A DNA stretch of 64,000 bases from Adiantum capillus-veneris (lineage: Eukaryota > Streptophyta > Polypodiopsida > Polypodiales > Pteridaceae): positions 148,897,293-148,961,292 of the forward strand of contig CM043958.1 in NCBI GenBank assembly GCA_014529385.2, in the 5' to 3' direction. Both the position numbers and the translations under genes were made by a program. Under the pieces are notes generated by a model, which worked only from the letters and a program-made list of their open reading frames with translations, ran no database searches and was not told the origin of the DNA. Positions 33,490 through 44,985 of the stretch are shown in pieces (position 1 is the stretch's first letter; the number at the start of each line of letters is the position of its first letter).

Positions 33490-33710
33490 CATTGAACATT
33501 GAATTAAAAGAATTCATACATATTTTTTAGGCAATGAACATTGAATTAAAAGAATTCAGACATATTTTTTTCTCTATGCACCTCTCAAAGGCCATCTCCA
33601 AATATAACAGATGCATTTCCTCTGTAGAGAAGATGGTAAAATCATCTACACATATAACAGATGCATTTCCTCTGTAGAGAAAATGGTAAAATCATCTACA
33701 AATATGGCCA
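33490..33710. repeat. Two adjacent short tandem duplications (42 bp and 50 bp)
   Basis: tgaacattgaattaaaagaa starts at 33493 and 33535 (period 42). ataacagatgcatttcctct starts at 33604 and 33654 (period 50). The second lies inside the decayed RT of the next element, so duplication happened after the coding sequence was lost. Confidence 0.85.
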
Positions 33711-36700
33711 ACAGTTTGTGCAAAAACTCAATGGATATCTCCATCATGCATCGCTGGAAGGTTGTTGGAGCATTGCAGAGTCCAAATGGCATGACTAGAT
33801 ATATAAATGCTCCCCATTCAATGATGAATGTTGTTTTAGCCTAGTCCTCAAGTGCAATGTTAAGTTGATTGTATTGTATCCATCCATGAAGCTGTACATT
33901 TTGTGGCATGCAATCCCATCAGTAACATGTCTGTAAAGGGTAGTGGAAAAGGATCATTGATGGTTTGAGCATTTAATTTCTTGCAGTCCATGCATACCCT
34001 CAATTTTCCATTTTTTGGGGAGCCTATCACTATTGGAAAAATCCAGTCACTACTATCCACTTCTGTTATGAACTATGCCTTGAGAAGATTTTCTATCTCC
34101 TCCTTGACTTTCTTGTCATAATTGGGGTTCATCAACCTTTGTAATCTGAGTGGTCTGGAATAGGTTTCAATGGTATCCTATGTTGGCACACTTCTAGGTC
34201 TACTCCTTTCAAACCAATATGTTACCATGCAAATACATCCTTGTATTTTTGGAACATTGCCTTTGCTTTCTCCTTGATCTCTGGCTTCACATGCTTATTA
34301 TTTTTAATCATTCGAGGGTTTTCTTCTGAGCCAAGATTCCACTCGTCCACTTCTTGTTCGTATGGAAGCAAACAGTTTGGGCCTTCTCCCTTTCGTTTGG
34401 CCAATGACTTAGCTTCCTTCTCAATCAAAATTCCAACAGCATAGTCATTGAAGGGGTTGCTCAACTCCAGTAATCCATTTTGAATCTATGTTTCCTCTAT
34501 TGCTAGGTTCCCCTGATTAAAGCCTACTTGACTGGTTTTCCCTATTGGTATGAAGTCAAACTTGTTTGGTGATGGATGCTTTGGTGGCTGACCATCTAAC
34601 TAAACTAATCTTTCCCCAGATTTCAACTCAGTGAACTGATCTAGGTACTGATTTCTTTATCTCTCAGCATGCTCAATGTCCATTAGCACAACACTCAAGT
34701 CTATCTCTGTTAGTGGAAAAATGTTCATTGAAGCAAGCATATTTTCAACCTTCTTTGTTCCATATTTCTTACGCAGCTCTTTAGGTCTCAAACCTTTCTT
34801 CCAACTTCTAGTGTTGTCAATCTTTATCTGAATTCTTGTGTTGATTCCTTGAATTGTCAGTGTTTGGTTGGCATAGTCGTGTATCGCACCAACAATTTTG
34901 AGCCATGGTCTGCCTAAAAGCATCCCATATGCCCCACCTGGATAATTCAAACCTCATCATCTCTGATGGCTGCCAGGTCTATTGCTCTAGCTTCAACTTC
35001 AACTTTCCTCTTTTGTCTTATGAACTTTGCAGCCTTTGGTAGTGTCTTTCTGATATCATCAAGTTACCAGAGCTACAATTTGAACTAGAAGATTCTCCTC
35101 TTGTTGCTGGTTTAACCTATGATGGACACTCTAACTAGTCTTTCATTAGTTCAGTGGCTCCAACTTTGGTCAAGTTTGATTTGACTTGCCGTACTTTGTT
35201 AGCCAGACTCTGAACTATAATGATCATGGACTCATTCAGCCCAAATACTGCTTTCTCACTCTGGTGCTCCTCCTGTGCCCCTGAAGGATGAGGTGGTAGT
35301 TTCTAAATCATGTGAGCCTCAAAACACCCTGGTTGTTCTAGCCTCTTCTTTGCCAAATTTTCTATAATTTTAGATGCCAGCTCTCTCTATTCTTGTCATT
35401 CATCCACTGCCATCGCTTTGCCTTTAGCCTTCCATACAGCTCTCTGCTACTCCCACTTCTTGGTTTTAGTAGTTTGCTTTTCCTCATTTTCATCAGAGAG
35501 TTCTTCAATGATAGTGCCTCAGCTTCTTGTGACGACCTTGGTTGACAATGATTCTAGTGTCTTCTATTCAGGTACTTCTGGTTTGGTAGCATTAAGACAA
35601 TGAGCTGTGAAGTGACCATACTTCCCACAAGTATAACAATTCATGCTTCTTTTATGAAATTCCCCTCTACCTCTGCCTCGGCCAATATCCCCTTGGTATT
35701 TTCCTCAGCCAATGCCAGCACCTGTGCTAGTTTCATTATCTTTAGGCCCATTGGCTCCATCTGCTTTGAATATCTATGGATTTTTTAGTGCAATCATTGA
35801 CAAATCCTTTCCCTTTTTAAAATGATGAATTCTTATGCCGCAGTTGTTCCATACATTACCATAGGCTTTGCAATATGTGCACTATGAGAATTCATCAGAT
35901 ATGTGATCTTTAGATCTGCATTTGGAACACCAGATCTCCATCTTCTTTACTGAAGGTCTTGTCTTAGCTATTTCAGCTATTTGCTTTGACATTTCCTCCA
36001 GCTTCCTGGTCCATGATTCCTTTTTCTTTCCCTTGCATTTGTCATTTGAATCACTCTCAGATGAACTGGAATTGGTGCTAGATTTTGATTGTTCAGTGGA
36101 TGACTCATTGTCATTGGACTTTCTCTTCTTATGGCTTTTCTACTTCTTGGCTTGCTGTTCCAATTTTAGAGCTTTTTGTAACAAGTCATTAAACTTCTTT
36201 GCAGGTCTTGGAACCTCGTGTTCCCTTAGCTTCTTACTTCTCAACCCATTTAGAAATCAGGCTCTCATTTTCATTTTTGATTGAGGCTCTTGCAACTAAC
36301 TGGTTAGTTTCTTGATCTTTTCCACGTAGCTTCTGACCGACAACTTGCCCTGTTTGATCTTGTCTAGCTCACGTAGGATGTCCCCATCCCCCCTATTGTT
36401 TGAATATTCTAATCTGAAGGCCTTAATGAGCTTATTTTAAGACCTTAGCTGGCAAGCTGGGTAATGGTAGTACCATTTTGTTTGAATATTTTAATCTGAT
36501 GGCCTTAATGAGCTTATTATAGGACCTTATCTGGCAAGTTGGGTAATGGTAGTACCATTTTTTGGCTACCTCTTTTTGAGTGTCTGGGAAACTATTCTCC
36601 CCGTCCATCTTCATCAATGTCCTCAAGTTTAGCATACTGCTCAAAGGCTTGGATGTGAACATCAGGGTCATCCTTCTTGCCTCCTTTGAATACTGTAAAT

Positions 36701-36900
36701 GAAATTTGCAGATTAGTGGAATGCTTATGACTACTAGCTCTGGATCTATGAGCTGATTTCTTATCTTTGGATTTTGTCTTGCTGTAATTGAACAGTTCTC
36801 AACTAATATCGCTCATGTAAGAAGATTCTATAGATCGGTCTATGGTGGAAAAGTATGACATCAAATGTTTGAGCCTTCTGCAAAACATGTCATATTTGCT
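33600..36900 (-). mobile_element. Second decayed Ty3/gypsy gag-pol relic, minus strand
   Basis: On the minus strand: a CCHC zinc knuckle (CYTCGKYGHFTAHC, 35638-35597) with a Gag-like acidic/basic region upstream to about 36900, a protease end (GMLLGRPWLKIVGAI, near 34930), an acidic linker ending in YKDVFAW (34464-34222) and RT start motifs (PIVIGSPKNGKLRVCMDCKKL, split here by reading limits; 34060-33860). Further RT scraps run to 33600. Every domain has stops. It is a different lineage from the relic at 1-3.7 kb, judging by the RT motifs. Confidence 0.85.
36396..36562. repeat. 82-bp tandem duplication inside the gypsy relic
   Basis: gtttgaatattctaatctga at 36398 recurs at 36480 with the same following blocks (ccttaatgagcttatt, ctggcaag-tgggtaatgg, tagtaccatttt). 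It lies in Gag-like sequence and was probably made after the element died. Confidence 0.85.
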
Positions 36901-36959
36901 AGAGAATGGGTAGATCAGCTATACTAGATATGACACCATTGACCACCACTTTTCAAGCT

Positions 36960-38560
36960 TTATAGATATTTATGAAGTGGAGACCAGATTTCATGGGACC
37001 TTTCAAGAAGGTCACACCCAAGAATAACAAGTACATAGTCATGGAAACATGCTATGTCAATAAATGGGTAGAAGCCAATGCACTCCCAAACAACACAACC
37101 AAGTCCACAACTTGATTTATACATGAACGTGTCATACTCTTGGGGAATCGACCATGGAAAAATTATTATACCACATAAGTTCAAGGAAGGGGGGTTTCTT
37201 TAAAAGCTAAATAAGCATATAAGTTAGATAGAACCCTAATAATTAATCTTTTAAACTTATAAAGAGAGGTGGGTTATAAGTCTCTTGAGGGGGAGGGGGA
37301 GAAGAGATAGAGATGTATTGAAAGGAGAAAAACATATCTTCTCTCTATGAATTATATTGATATCATACATCACAATTGACATATATAAATAAAGATTTTA
37401 ATCAATACATCAGAGGCCAACATTTTTGCACAATTTATATAATTCTCATATGGTATCACTGAGATTGCAAAATTTAGGTCCTTTTCATATAAATCACCTC
37501 AAGTCTATCTTTACTTATGCTTCCATCAAGATTTACCTAATGCGAACTTCTTGAATTTTATTCTCTCTTATAGTATTAGGCTTATTCTTATAGTATTAGG
37601 GTTATTCGAGGCTTAGGAATACCTCCATGAAGGTATATTGACTTAAATTAATGCTTAAAACACAGAAGAGAGTTTTACTAATCAACATGTGTTTCCAAAG
37701 AACCATACAAAACCTTCTATGTAAAGTAGGGGTATACTAATTTTTTTCACCTTAGCTTTTATATGTGTCAAAAGGGGTCATAGCTACCTTATACATGTCA
37801 TAAATAAGGGGTTTTCTAAGACTCTCCGCTCATAAGTGGCATGTACTTTTCTATAAAGATTGGATCCCCTAGGATATGACTATCCTCAAAAAATAGTATC
37901 AAATCAGATAACTCATTTCATTAGTGACACTATTTAGATCTTGACTGAGATATTATCCATGAAGTATAAAAATCAACACCGTTATTATCCCAGATGCAAT
38001 GGACAATCTCAGAACAGTAAGACTATAAAGATCATTCTGACTAAGTTTGTCCAAAAAGAGCCTCATAGCTGGGATGAAAAGCTTCAAATTGCACTATGCA
38101 CATATCAAACAGACTACAAGTGACACCGTTCAAAATGACATATGGTACAAAGGTTGTAGTCTGATTTAAGTTTGTAGTCACTTGTCTCAAAGTTGCAAGT
38201 TGAACATGATATGAATTGTAACACTAACTTGAAAAAGAGGAAAATCTATTGAAGCTAGAGGAGATCAGAAAAAGGGCAATGATGGAACAAGAAGTGGTTC
38301 AACAAAGGCAGAACCATTGGCATGACAAGAAACTAAAAGTGCAAGAATTTTGAAAAGGGAATCTAGTTCTCTTGTATCGATCTAAATGAGGGCCTAAGAA
38401 ACCAAACCTAAAGATTGTATGGCTTGGACCTTATGAGGTCAAGTTGATATTTTTGAACGGTATAGTTAGATTGATTTTATTTTTTTTAAATGTTACTTGG
38501 CATTTATCATGGGTCCAAGATCAAGTTATATTATTTAGCACGAGAGGAAACCCTTGCACA
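36960..38560 (+). pseudogene. Ty3/gypsy integrase relic in two pieces, plus strand
   Basis: Plus-strand pieces read DFMGPFKKVTPKNNKYIV and NKWVEANALPNNTTKST (36970-37115), and after about 700 bp of unrelated AT-rich DNA, the catalytic core continues (HFISDTI, YYPRCNGQSQN, EPHSWDEKLQIALCTYQT, to 38123) followed by C-terminal scraps to about 38560. Orientation is opposite to the adjacent gag-RT relic, so the two are separate insertions or one was inverted. Stops are frequent. Confidence 0.75.
37130..37840. other. Unidentified AT-rich insertion within the integrase relic
   Basis: Sequence between the two integrase pieces has no coding similarity. It holds a gggggagggggagaagagatagag purine run near 37290 and tatagtattagg repeats near 37570-37600. 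No clear terminal repeat was found, so I cannot say what it is. Confidence 0.4.
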
Positions 38561-39871
38561 ATCCACTAACCCATCATATACATCATATTCTAGAGCCAAA
38601 ACACTAGATTTATTTTGGTAAGATCTAATATAAATCACAATGACTAGAGTTTTTAAACTTCAAATATTTTGGAACCTATTAGACATATGTTTCAACAGCT
38701 AGGCAATGAGAAAGTGTCAGATGGAAATGGAATTCTACAAAGGTGGGGAATGTACCCAATCCCCCATCTCTACAAAATATCGTTGCAACTCAATTTTGTC
38801 TCATCAATCGAGTGGTTCACAATTGCCATATTTTGTAATAAGCATCCTTTGGAGGACTTATGGGGGACCTAAGGCCAAAACATGGTGATTGTGTAGTAGA
38901 GGACCAATGAAACAGTATCAGATAACAAAGAAACTTTGCTCAAACAAAGAATACATCAAACAACCTATCCCTACAAAGTATCATTGCAATCTGATTCCAT
39001 CTTGTCGATCTCAAGCTGCCCAATTGTCATGTTTTTTCCATAAGCCTCCTTTGGGAGCCTATGGCCAAAATATGGAGATTGTGCAGTATGGGACCAATAA
39101 TACGTTGTCAGATGTCCATGAAACTTTTCAAGGGTAGATAATGCACCAAACCCCTTCCCTTGGTAAAGTTTCATTGCAATCTAAACCCGTCTCCTATGTT
39201 TTGGGTTGCACCATCGCCATATTTCTGTCATTGGAGTCATATGGGGGAAAATGGTGATGATGCAACCTTACTGATGAGATGGGTTCAGATTTCAATGAAA
39301 CTTTTGATGGTGGGTAATCCAATAACCCCACACTGCTACAAGATTCCATTGAAATTGGATTCCATCTCATCGATCCTGAGTTGCACAATTGCCCCTATGG
39401 GAGTCTATTTCATAAGGTACATCTTCGAGGACTTGTGTTGCACATTTACCATATTTTTCCAATAGGGGGCCTATATTATAGTATGGTGATTGTGCTCCAC
39501 AAGAACGAGAGAAAGTATGAAATGGAAATGAAACTTTACAAGGGTAGGGAAATCCACCAAACTCCTAGCCTCTACAAAATTTCATTGCAATCCAAACCCG
39601 TCTCGTCTATCCCAAGTTGGACCATCACCATATTTTTTCCATAGGCTTCCTTTTGGTGGGGGCCTATTGCAAAAAGATGGTGATTGTGTAGCACATGACC
39701 AATTAGATGGTGTCAAATGGCAATAATGCACCAAACTTCCTACCTTTCCAAAGTTTCATTGCAAAAGTATTCCATCTCATCGGTTCCAAGATACACAATT
39801 GTCTCTTTGGGGCCCTATGTCAACAAAAAGGCAATTGTGCAGCATGGGACAAATGGGATGGTGTCAGATAT

Positions 39872-40061
39872 TGTTGGGGTATAGGCGCCTGTGCCTTGCC
39901 CGACCGCCCAGAGTCTGGGCGCCCACTGACTTGTATACCTTATACATAGCATAAGTGTATAGGGGGCTGCTCACTCTTTGAGTCTCCCCACCCACATCGT
40001 GTGTGTCTCTCCTTCTCTCTCTCTCTCACTCTCCGTCTGTGGTGCTCCCCGATCCCCTTCA
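39872..40061 (+). repeat. 5' LTR of the small copia derivative
   Basis: 190 bp, TG...CA, about 95% identical by eye to the 3' LTR. Ends in a CT-rich stretch before gatccccttca. Confidence 0.95.
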
Positions 40062-40063
40062 AT

Positions 40064-40075
40064 TGGTATCAGAGC
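40064..40075 (+). promoter_or_regulatory. Primer-binding site (initiator tRNA-Met) of the small copia derivative
   Basis: TGGTATCAGAGC two bases after the 5' LTR, the standard plant copia primer site. Confidence 0.9.
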
Positions 40076-41939
40076 TATGGTGACCGCAAAGAGCACGACG
40101 GCTTTGAGAGCTTCGAGGCGATAGCTCGCTCGCTCTCGACGGTAGAGAGATTAAGAAAGCTTGGAAGCTTTGTGAGAATGCAATGGGAGCTTGTGAGCTC
40201 AGTTGAGAGTGATGTATGCTCTTGTGGAAGCTCAGAAAGGAGTGTGGAAGATTGTGTGTAAGTGAAGGTGCTGCCCTAAAACTGTGTGCGCAGCAGCACA
40301 GTTTTCAGATTCATTTTTCTCCTTGTAGAATGCAGATCTGAGAATTCTGTCCCGTGGTGCCCATCCGTTTCAACGTGGTCTACAACTTTGCAGAAGAAAC
40401 TTTTTGCAAATTTCTCACTGTTTTGCTGATATTCAGCTCAGACTGACTGTATACAGAAAATTTCAGATTTTCTGTTGTCGCATTGTGTGCGAGTTTGATG
40501 CACTTTTGGAAGTACGCGAGATGCTTGAAATTGAGTGCATAAATTCTGAGCTGAAGATGCAATTGCAGCTTGTGTTAAGCTTGTGGTTTGAGGGTTTTTG
40601 GTAGACTTGGGCAACGAAGTACGGAGGCATTTACACACCACCGAAGCGGTCTTTTGAGAGACGCAGGTTTTTGGAGCACACAGGTGGAGCTTCTTTCACT
40701 GGTTTTCACAAGATACTTTGGCAGTGATTTTGTGCTTGGATTCATGATCCTTGTGGATGGTTTGCATATGGTTATGGCGCATGGTTGATGCCCATTATAC
40801 ATGCATTTTGGCGAGCACTTTCAAGTGCCAGTGAGCTCTCTTGAGAGCATTGTTTTCACATTGATCAAGTTTCAGGATTGCAAATCTTTTGGCGCTTGCT
40901 TATGCGCGGTCACTCCGTTGATGTACGTTGAGTGCAGATTGCCATTGTATGTGAAAATGTGGAGCCATTTTGGCATTTCTACTCATTGGCATTGAGTAGT
41001 GTTATGGTTTATGGTAGAGATTGTACTTGAGTTTTTTGCTCAGTTTTCAGGGGAAATTCTGTCGAATTTTTCCCAAATTCTCGCCATAGTTTGTGGTCAA
41101 GTGTTTACTCTCACTTTGACAGGTTTTGTCAGTTTGTACACAGTTTTGTGTTTTTGTATCCACTCTCGCAAGAGTGAGGAGTTGTGTATCTTTCTTTGCT
41201 TGCGACAGTGGTTTGCTCTCAGGTGGGAGAGTCTTGTGATCTCGAGCATTGTTTGCCATAGTTTTGCAGAGCTTATGCATGTATATTGAGTGTAGTTTGA
41301 TGCGCATTGATTGCTCATTGTATTGAGCTTGCAGGACAATGGTTATTTTGTGTTGATAGCCATTGTGCGTCAAAACTCTGGCGAAATTTTCCCAGGAGTT
41401 TTATGCGTATCATTTATGCGATCTAGGTAGAGATTGCGGGTTGCACTCAGCATTTGCGTGCGGTGTTCTCTGCAGGTGGGAGATTTGTGCGTGTGTATGC
41501 ATCGATGCCGCACATTGTGGGCTTGGTGATTAGCTCACGGGTTTGACAGGCGTACAATTATCTTGGCACACTCACAGGAGTGAGTATTGTGATGTATGCT
41601 TGTGTGGCTACGAGCTAGGTAGCCGGATTCGAGCACTAATGGCTTGAGGTTTTTCAGCAGGTTTCAGCTACAGGTTTATAAGTTTACAGGCAGGTTTGAG
41701 GTTTTATTTGGGCGCTGAATTTTCAGCCATTGTTTCCTCTTTGCAGGTGTCCATGTATGGCTCAGTTGTAGGCTGATTTGGGACACATTTGTGACTTGTT
41801 TATGCAGTTTTTTAAGAGCTGAATTTTGGGGCTGATTTGCAGCCATATTTGCAGACTTTTGTTGATGCGATTCGAGCCAGTTTAGGGCTGATTTGGTTGA
41901 CATTTGCTACTCATTGTTGGTTGCTCTTTTGTGAGCATT
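40076..41939 (+). other. Unusually long untranslated leader of the small copia derivative
   Basis: About 1.9 kb separates the PBS from the gag ATG at 41940; most copia elements have a much shorter leader. The sequence is G/T-rich with no long believable frame. Short perfect inverted repeats occur at 40815-40828 (gcactt/aagtgc), 40835-40848 (gctctc/gagagc), 41161-41176 (cactct/agagtg) and 41569-41582 (cactc/gagtg). Confidence 0.6.
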
Positions 41940-42776
41940 ATGGCTGATTTTTCATTTGACTTCTAGCGTTATGGTCTGACACAGTTTGATGGTGCAGATT
42001 TTGTTGCTTGGAAGGAGCATATGCTTGTTGCATTGGCGGATTTGGGGCAGGATAAACCCTTGCGTGGTTTATCGGCGAAGCCCAAGTCTATGCGTGATGA
42101 TGATTGGCAGGATCTTGATGAGTTGGCAATGTCTACGATTCGTTTGCATCTGGTTGAGTCTGTTGACTGGCAGGTCTCGAGGGAGACTACAACTCATGCT
42201 TTATGGCAGAGTTTACATGCTATGTACGCGACATCCATGCCTACAGGGGAGTCTAGTCCCACTTCTATGTCCATGGGAGAGATTGGGCCCACACGCAAGT
42301 CTCGACGGCATAGAGACTTGACATGTTGGCATTGTGGACATAGAGGGTACATTAGGCGTCGATGTTTCAGGCGTTTGAAACAACGGAGGCGACAGATGCG
42401 TGATGCAGATTTGGGCATGACAGATGCTAGTGAGATCAGTACGGTGGTTACTGAGTATGCTTGTGACGGCGATGTCACATTTACATCTAGCTTGTCTTCA
42501 GACGATCTTATGTCTACGGATTGCATATCGTATTGCACATTGTCTTCACAGTGGTTACTAGATTCAGATGCTACATTCCATGTCACGTCGCATCGTGAGT
42601 GGTTTAGCACGTTTTCTAGTGGGAGACTTGGTTGTGTGCACATGGCTGATGGTGTTGTGTATGACATTGAGGGTGTAGGAGACGTATGTTTGTCCTTGCC
42701 CATTGGTATGAGATTTACCCTGCGTCATGTGCTTTATGTGCTAGATCTGAGATGGGATTTGATCTCAGTCAGATAG
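41940..42776 (+). pseudogene. Gag and protease start of the small copia derivative
   Basis: From ATG 41940 an in-frame TAG (41964) comes after eight codons, then the frame is open to 42776. Gag is recognised by TQFDGADFVAWKEHML and the MSTIRLHL region. The zinc knuckle reads CWHCGHRGYIRRRC, with Tyr where His is expected, so zinc binding is doubtful. The protease motif reads WLLDSDATFHVTS, with Asp in place of the usual Gly after DS. Both key sites are therefore altered; the product would not be expected to work normally. Confidence 0.85.
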
Positions 42777-43187
42777 TTACGGTATAGTGGATGTCGGGTA
42801 TCGCTGCTTGATCGATCTTTTGCGTTGCATTTGGGTTCGCTAGTGATTGCGAGAGGTGCTAGGAGTGGTACAGGTTACCCATTGCATGTGGATCACGAGA
42901 GAGACGGTGTTGTCTCTGTGATCATGCAGCCAGGTAGAGAGCGAGAGAGCAGGCGAGTCTCTTTTGCTCATGGGTTGTAGGGTACTTTGCTTGGAGTGCA
43001 GAGTAGTGAGCTCGTTGTGCACACAGGTGGGGCACGACTTGAGCAGTCACACAGAGAGGTGATAGAGTCGGACATGCATGCTTTGCTAGTGACTGAGCAA
43101 AGCAGAGAGTCAGTTGTGCAAGATACTTCTATGCAGGATAGACAGGTAGAGCGGTCTTGCTCTAGTGAGTCACGATAGGAGGACATT

Positions 43188-43793
43188 GTGCAAGAGTCTA
43201 TGCATACGGAGTTAGAGCATGAGAGCTCTAGTGAGTCACAACAGATTGAGTGGTCATGTTTGCAGTGGATGATTGCAGAGGAGGCTGAGATGTCAGCGAT
43301 TATGCAGTCATTCCTTTCTATGCTCGACAGTGAGCATGGGGATATAGTTGTGCAGGATATGTCTTCCAGCAGACACCTAGAGCAGCTGGTTTGCTCTGAG
43401 GTTGCACGACAGGGTGATGCGTCTTTTGCGGATAGTCAGGAGATGCATGTGGCTGACACGCCTTGTCAGTCAGAGATGCCTATTGCCAGGGATATATATG
43501 TTGATGCATGCTCCGTAGAGCTAGCAGGGCCCGCTAGCATTGCATCGGCATTCGGTGGTCTCATGTATGAGATGTTGATCTTGAGACCGGATATCGTAGC
43601 TGTAGTGGGAGCATTTGCAGTTGGGGTTGTCAGTTGTTTGTTGACTGATGATGGCATAGTGCACGAGGGAGATATGCAGGTATTGCGTACATACTTGCAA
43701 TACGTGTGTGGTACGTCTGGTGGTGTATGGACTTACACGGGAGCAGGACAGCCGGATGCACACGATCACAGCCAGCCATTGGGCATCGGTTGA
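43188..43793 (+). pseudogene. RT/RNase H end of the small copia derivative
   Basis: The part from about 43535 (ASAFGGLMYEMLILRPDI) and on (TYLQYVCGTSGGVWTYTG) matches the region just after the copia RT core, where intact elements read GSLMYAMV-TRPDIA and ILRYLKGT. The preceding 300 bp is an acidic, Ser/Glu/Gln-rich spacer with repeats of SSESQQIEWSC type. Integrase and catalytic RT are absent between 42780 and here. Confidence 0.8.
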
Positions 43794-43872
43794 GAGCGGT
43801 TTTCTCTCACCTTTTGTAGTCTTTAGACTAGGTTCCCTTGCTTAAAGGCACAGTCGCCTTTAAGTGGGAGGT

Positions 43873-44060
43873 TGTTGGGGTATAGGCGTTTGTGCCTTGC
43901 CCGGCCGCCCAGAGTCTGGGCGCCCACTGACTTGTATACCTTATACATAGCATAAGTGTATAGGGGGTTGCTCACTCTTTGAGTCTCCCCACCCACATTG
44001 TGTGTGTCTCTCCTTCTCTCTCTCTCACTCTCCGTCTGTGGTGCTCCTCGATCCCCTTCA
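43873..44060 (+). repeat. 3' LTR of the small copia derivative
   Basis: 188 bp, TG...CA, preceded by the polypurine tract and followed by GATAT. Confidence 0.95.
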
Positions 44061-44215
44061 GATATGAGTGAAACTTTTGAGGATGGAGATTGCACCAAAC
44101 CCCCTACCCCTACAAAGTTTCATTGTAAATTGATGTTTTTCGATCACTCCCTAGCTTCACACGTGCCATAGTTTTTCCATAGGGATCCTATGGCCAAAAT
44201 ATGGTGATTGTGTCT

Positions 44216-44524
44216 TATGTTGTGAGGAATTCAGTAGGCAACAAACCTTGCCTCTCAATAGATCAACCCACATTGCAACAAAATTGAGATGGAGGATCTC
44301 ACAATACGGTCGGCATCTCCTTTCAACTCATGCAAAAAACACCAAAGGCCCCTCAAAAACTAATCAGATGCAAACATTTCAAAGCTCATCTCTTGCTTCT
44401 ATTGGGCAATTAAGGTTCGGAGCATCAATCCACTTGATCCCTTACCAAAAATGATCAGAAGCACACTCTCCAGTTAATTCCCCCTCCTTTACTACAAAAC
44501 ACATTATTTATTAGCGAGTTGTCG
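44216..44524. other. Gene-free spacer after the tandem array
   Basis: No coding sequence or repeat recognised. Confidence 0.4.
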
Positions 44525-44985
44525 CAACGAACGTCCGTAGCATAGCGATTTGGAACTAACATAATATGTCAATACTTAGGAAAGTGACTTGGATAGGGCT
44601 CGGAGACTCTTTGAGGATATCAACCTCAAGAAGTGAACCTAGCAAGCAAACATATCAACCCAACAAGCTAACCACCACTCTCTGATCTAAAAATCTACCT
44701 ATGTCATATCTCATTACTCTAGGTTATCATGCCATTTTGTCGATTAACTGAACTCTGATTGTCACGAAACTTTAAGGAAAGGTATATTAGGTCCAAGGTA
44801 CAAGTCTACAAAGTCGTGGTCATCTAACAAGGTATCAAAATCACAATTCATCATGTACCACGTCATGAAAAATGAAGCAGAATAGTCTAGATAAGCCGTC
44901 CTAAGGTCTAATATCACTCTCTGATGGTCAAAATATCAAGAACTAGTCTTGCTTGGTGGGCATGCTATAGACCATAATAGGACAT
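44525..44985. repeat. LTR-like dispersed repeat, copy 2 (left part)
   Basis: Matches 28225-28930 in order: gtagcatagc, ttggaacta, gagactctttgagg, tcaacctcaag, ggtatattaggt, aaaatcacaat, cctaaggtctaat. Diverged. Confidence 0.65.

Larger units (their letters stand above)
39872..44060 (+). mobile_element. Small deletion-derivative copia LTR element, TSD GATAT
   Basis: LTRs at 39872-40061 and 43873-44060 start TGTTGGGG and end CCTTCA; GATAT flanks both sides (39867-39871, 44061-44065). A PBS (TGGTATCAGAGC, 40064-40075) and a polypurine tract (AAGTGGGAGGT, just before 43873) are in place. Inside are a long non-coding leader, gag with a zinc knuckle, a protease start, and then only the end of the RT/RNase H region; integrase and most of RT are missing. 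The element can only have moved with enzymes from a relative. Confidence 0.95.
38640..44215. repeat. Satellite-like tandem array, unit about 150-230 bp, split by an LTR element
   Basis: The same ordered blocks recur: atggtgattgtgcag, gggaccaat, gtgtcagat, aatgaaacttt, aagggtaggg, caccaaac, tctacaaagtttcattgcaat, tctcatcgat, gttgcacaattgccatat, tttttccata. The block tggtgattgtg or a variant starts near 38883, 39072, 39249, 39482, 39677 and 39828, and again near 44202 after subtracting the inserted LTR element (39872-44065), giving spacings of 189, 177, 233, 195, 151 and about 180. Copies are well diverged. Apparent ORFs in it are chance. Confidence 0.85.

Noticed and set aside
38669-39644. Protein-coding genes in the tandem array
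   Set aside because: Open frames shift between units and encode similar junk on both strands, as expected from repeated non-coding DNA.
38640-39866. CRISPR-like array
   Set aside because: Units are about 150-230 bp and repeat along their whole length, with no short repeat and unique spacers; this is a eukaryotic tandem array.
42194-42703. Minus-strand 169-residue open frame
   Set aside because: It is antisense to the gag/protease frame of the copia derivative, which has clear motifs.
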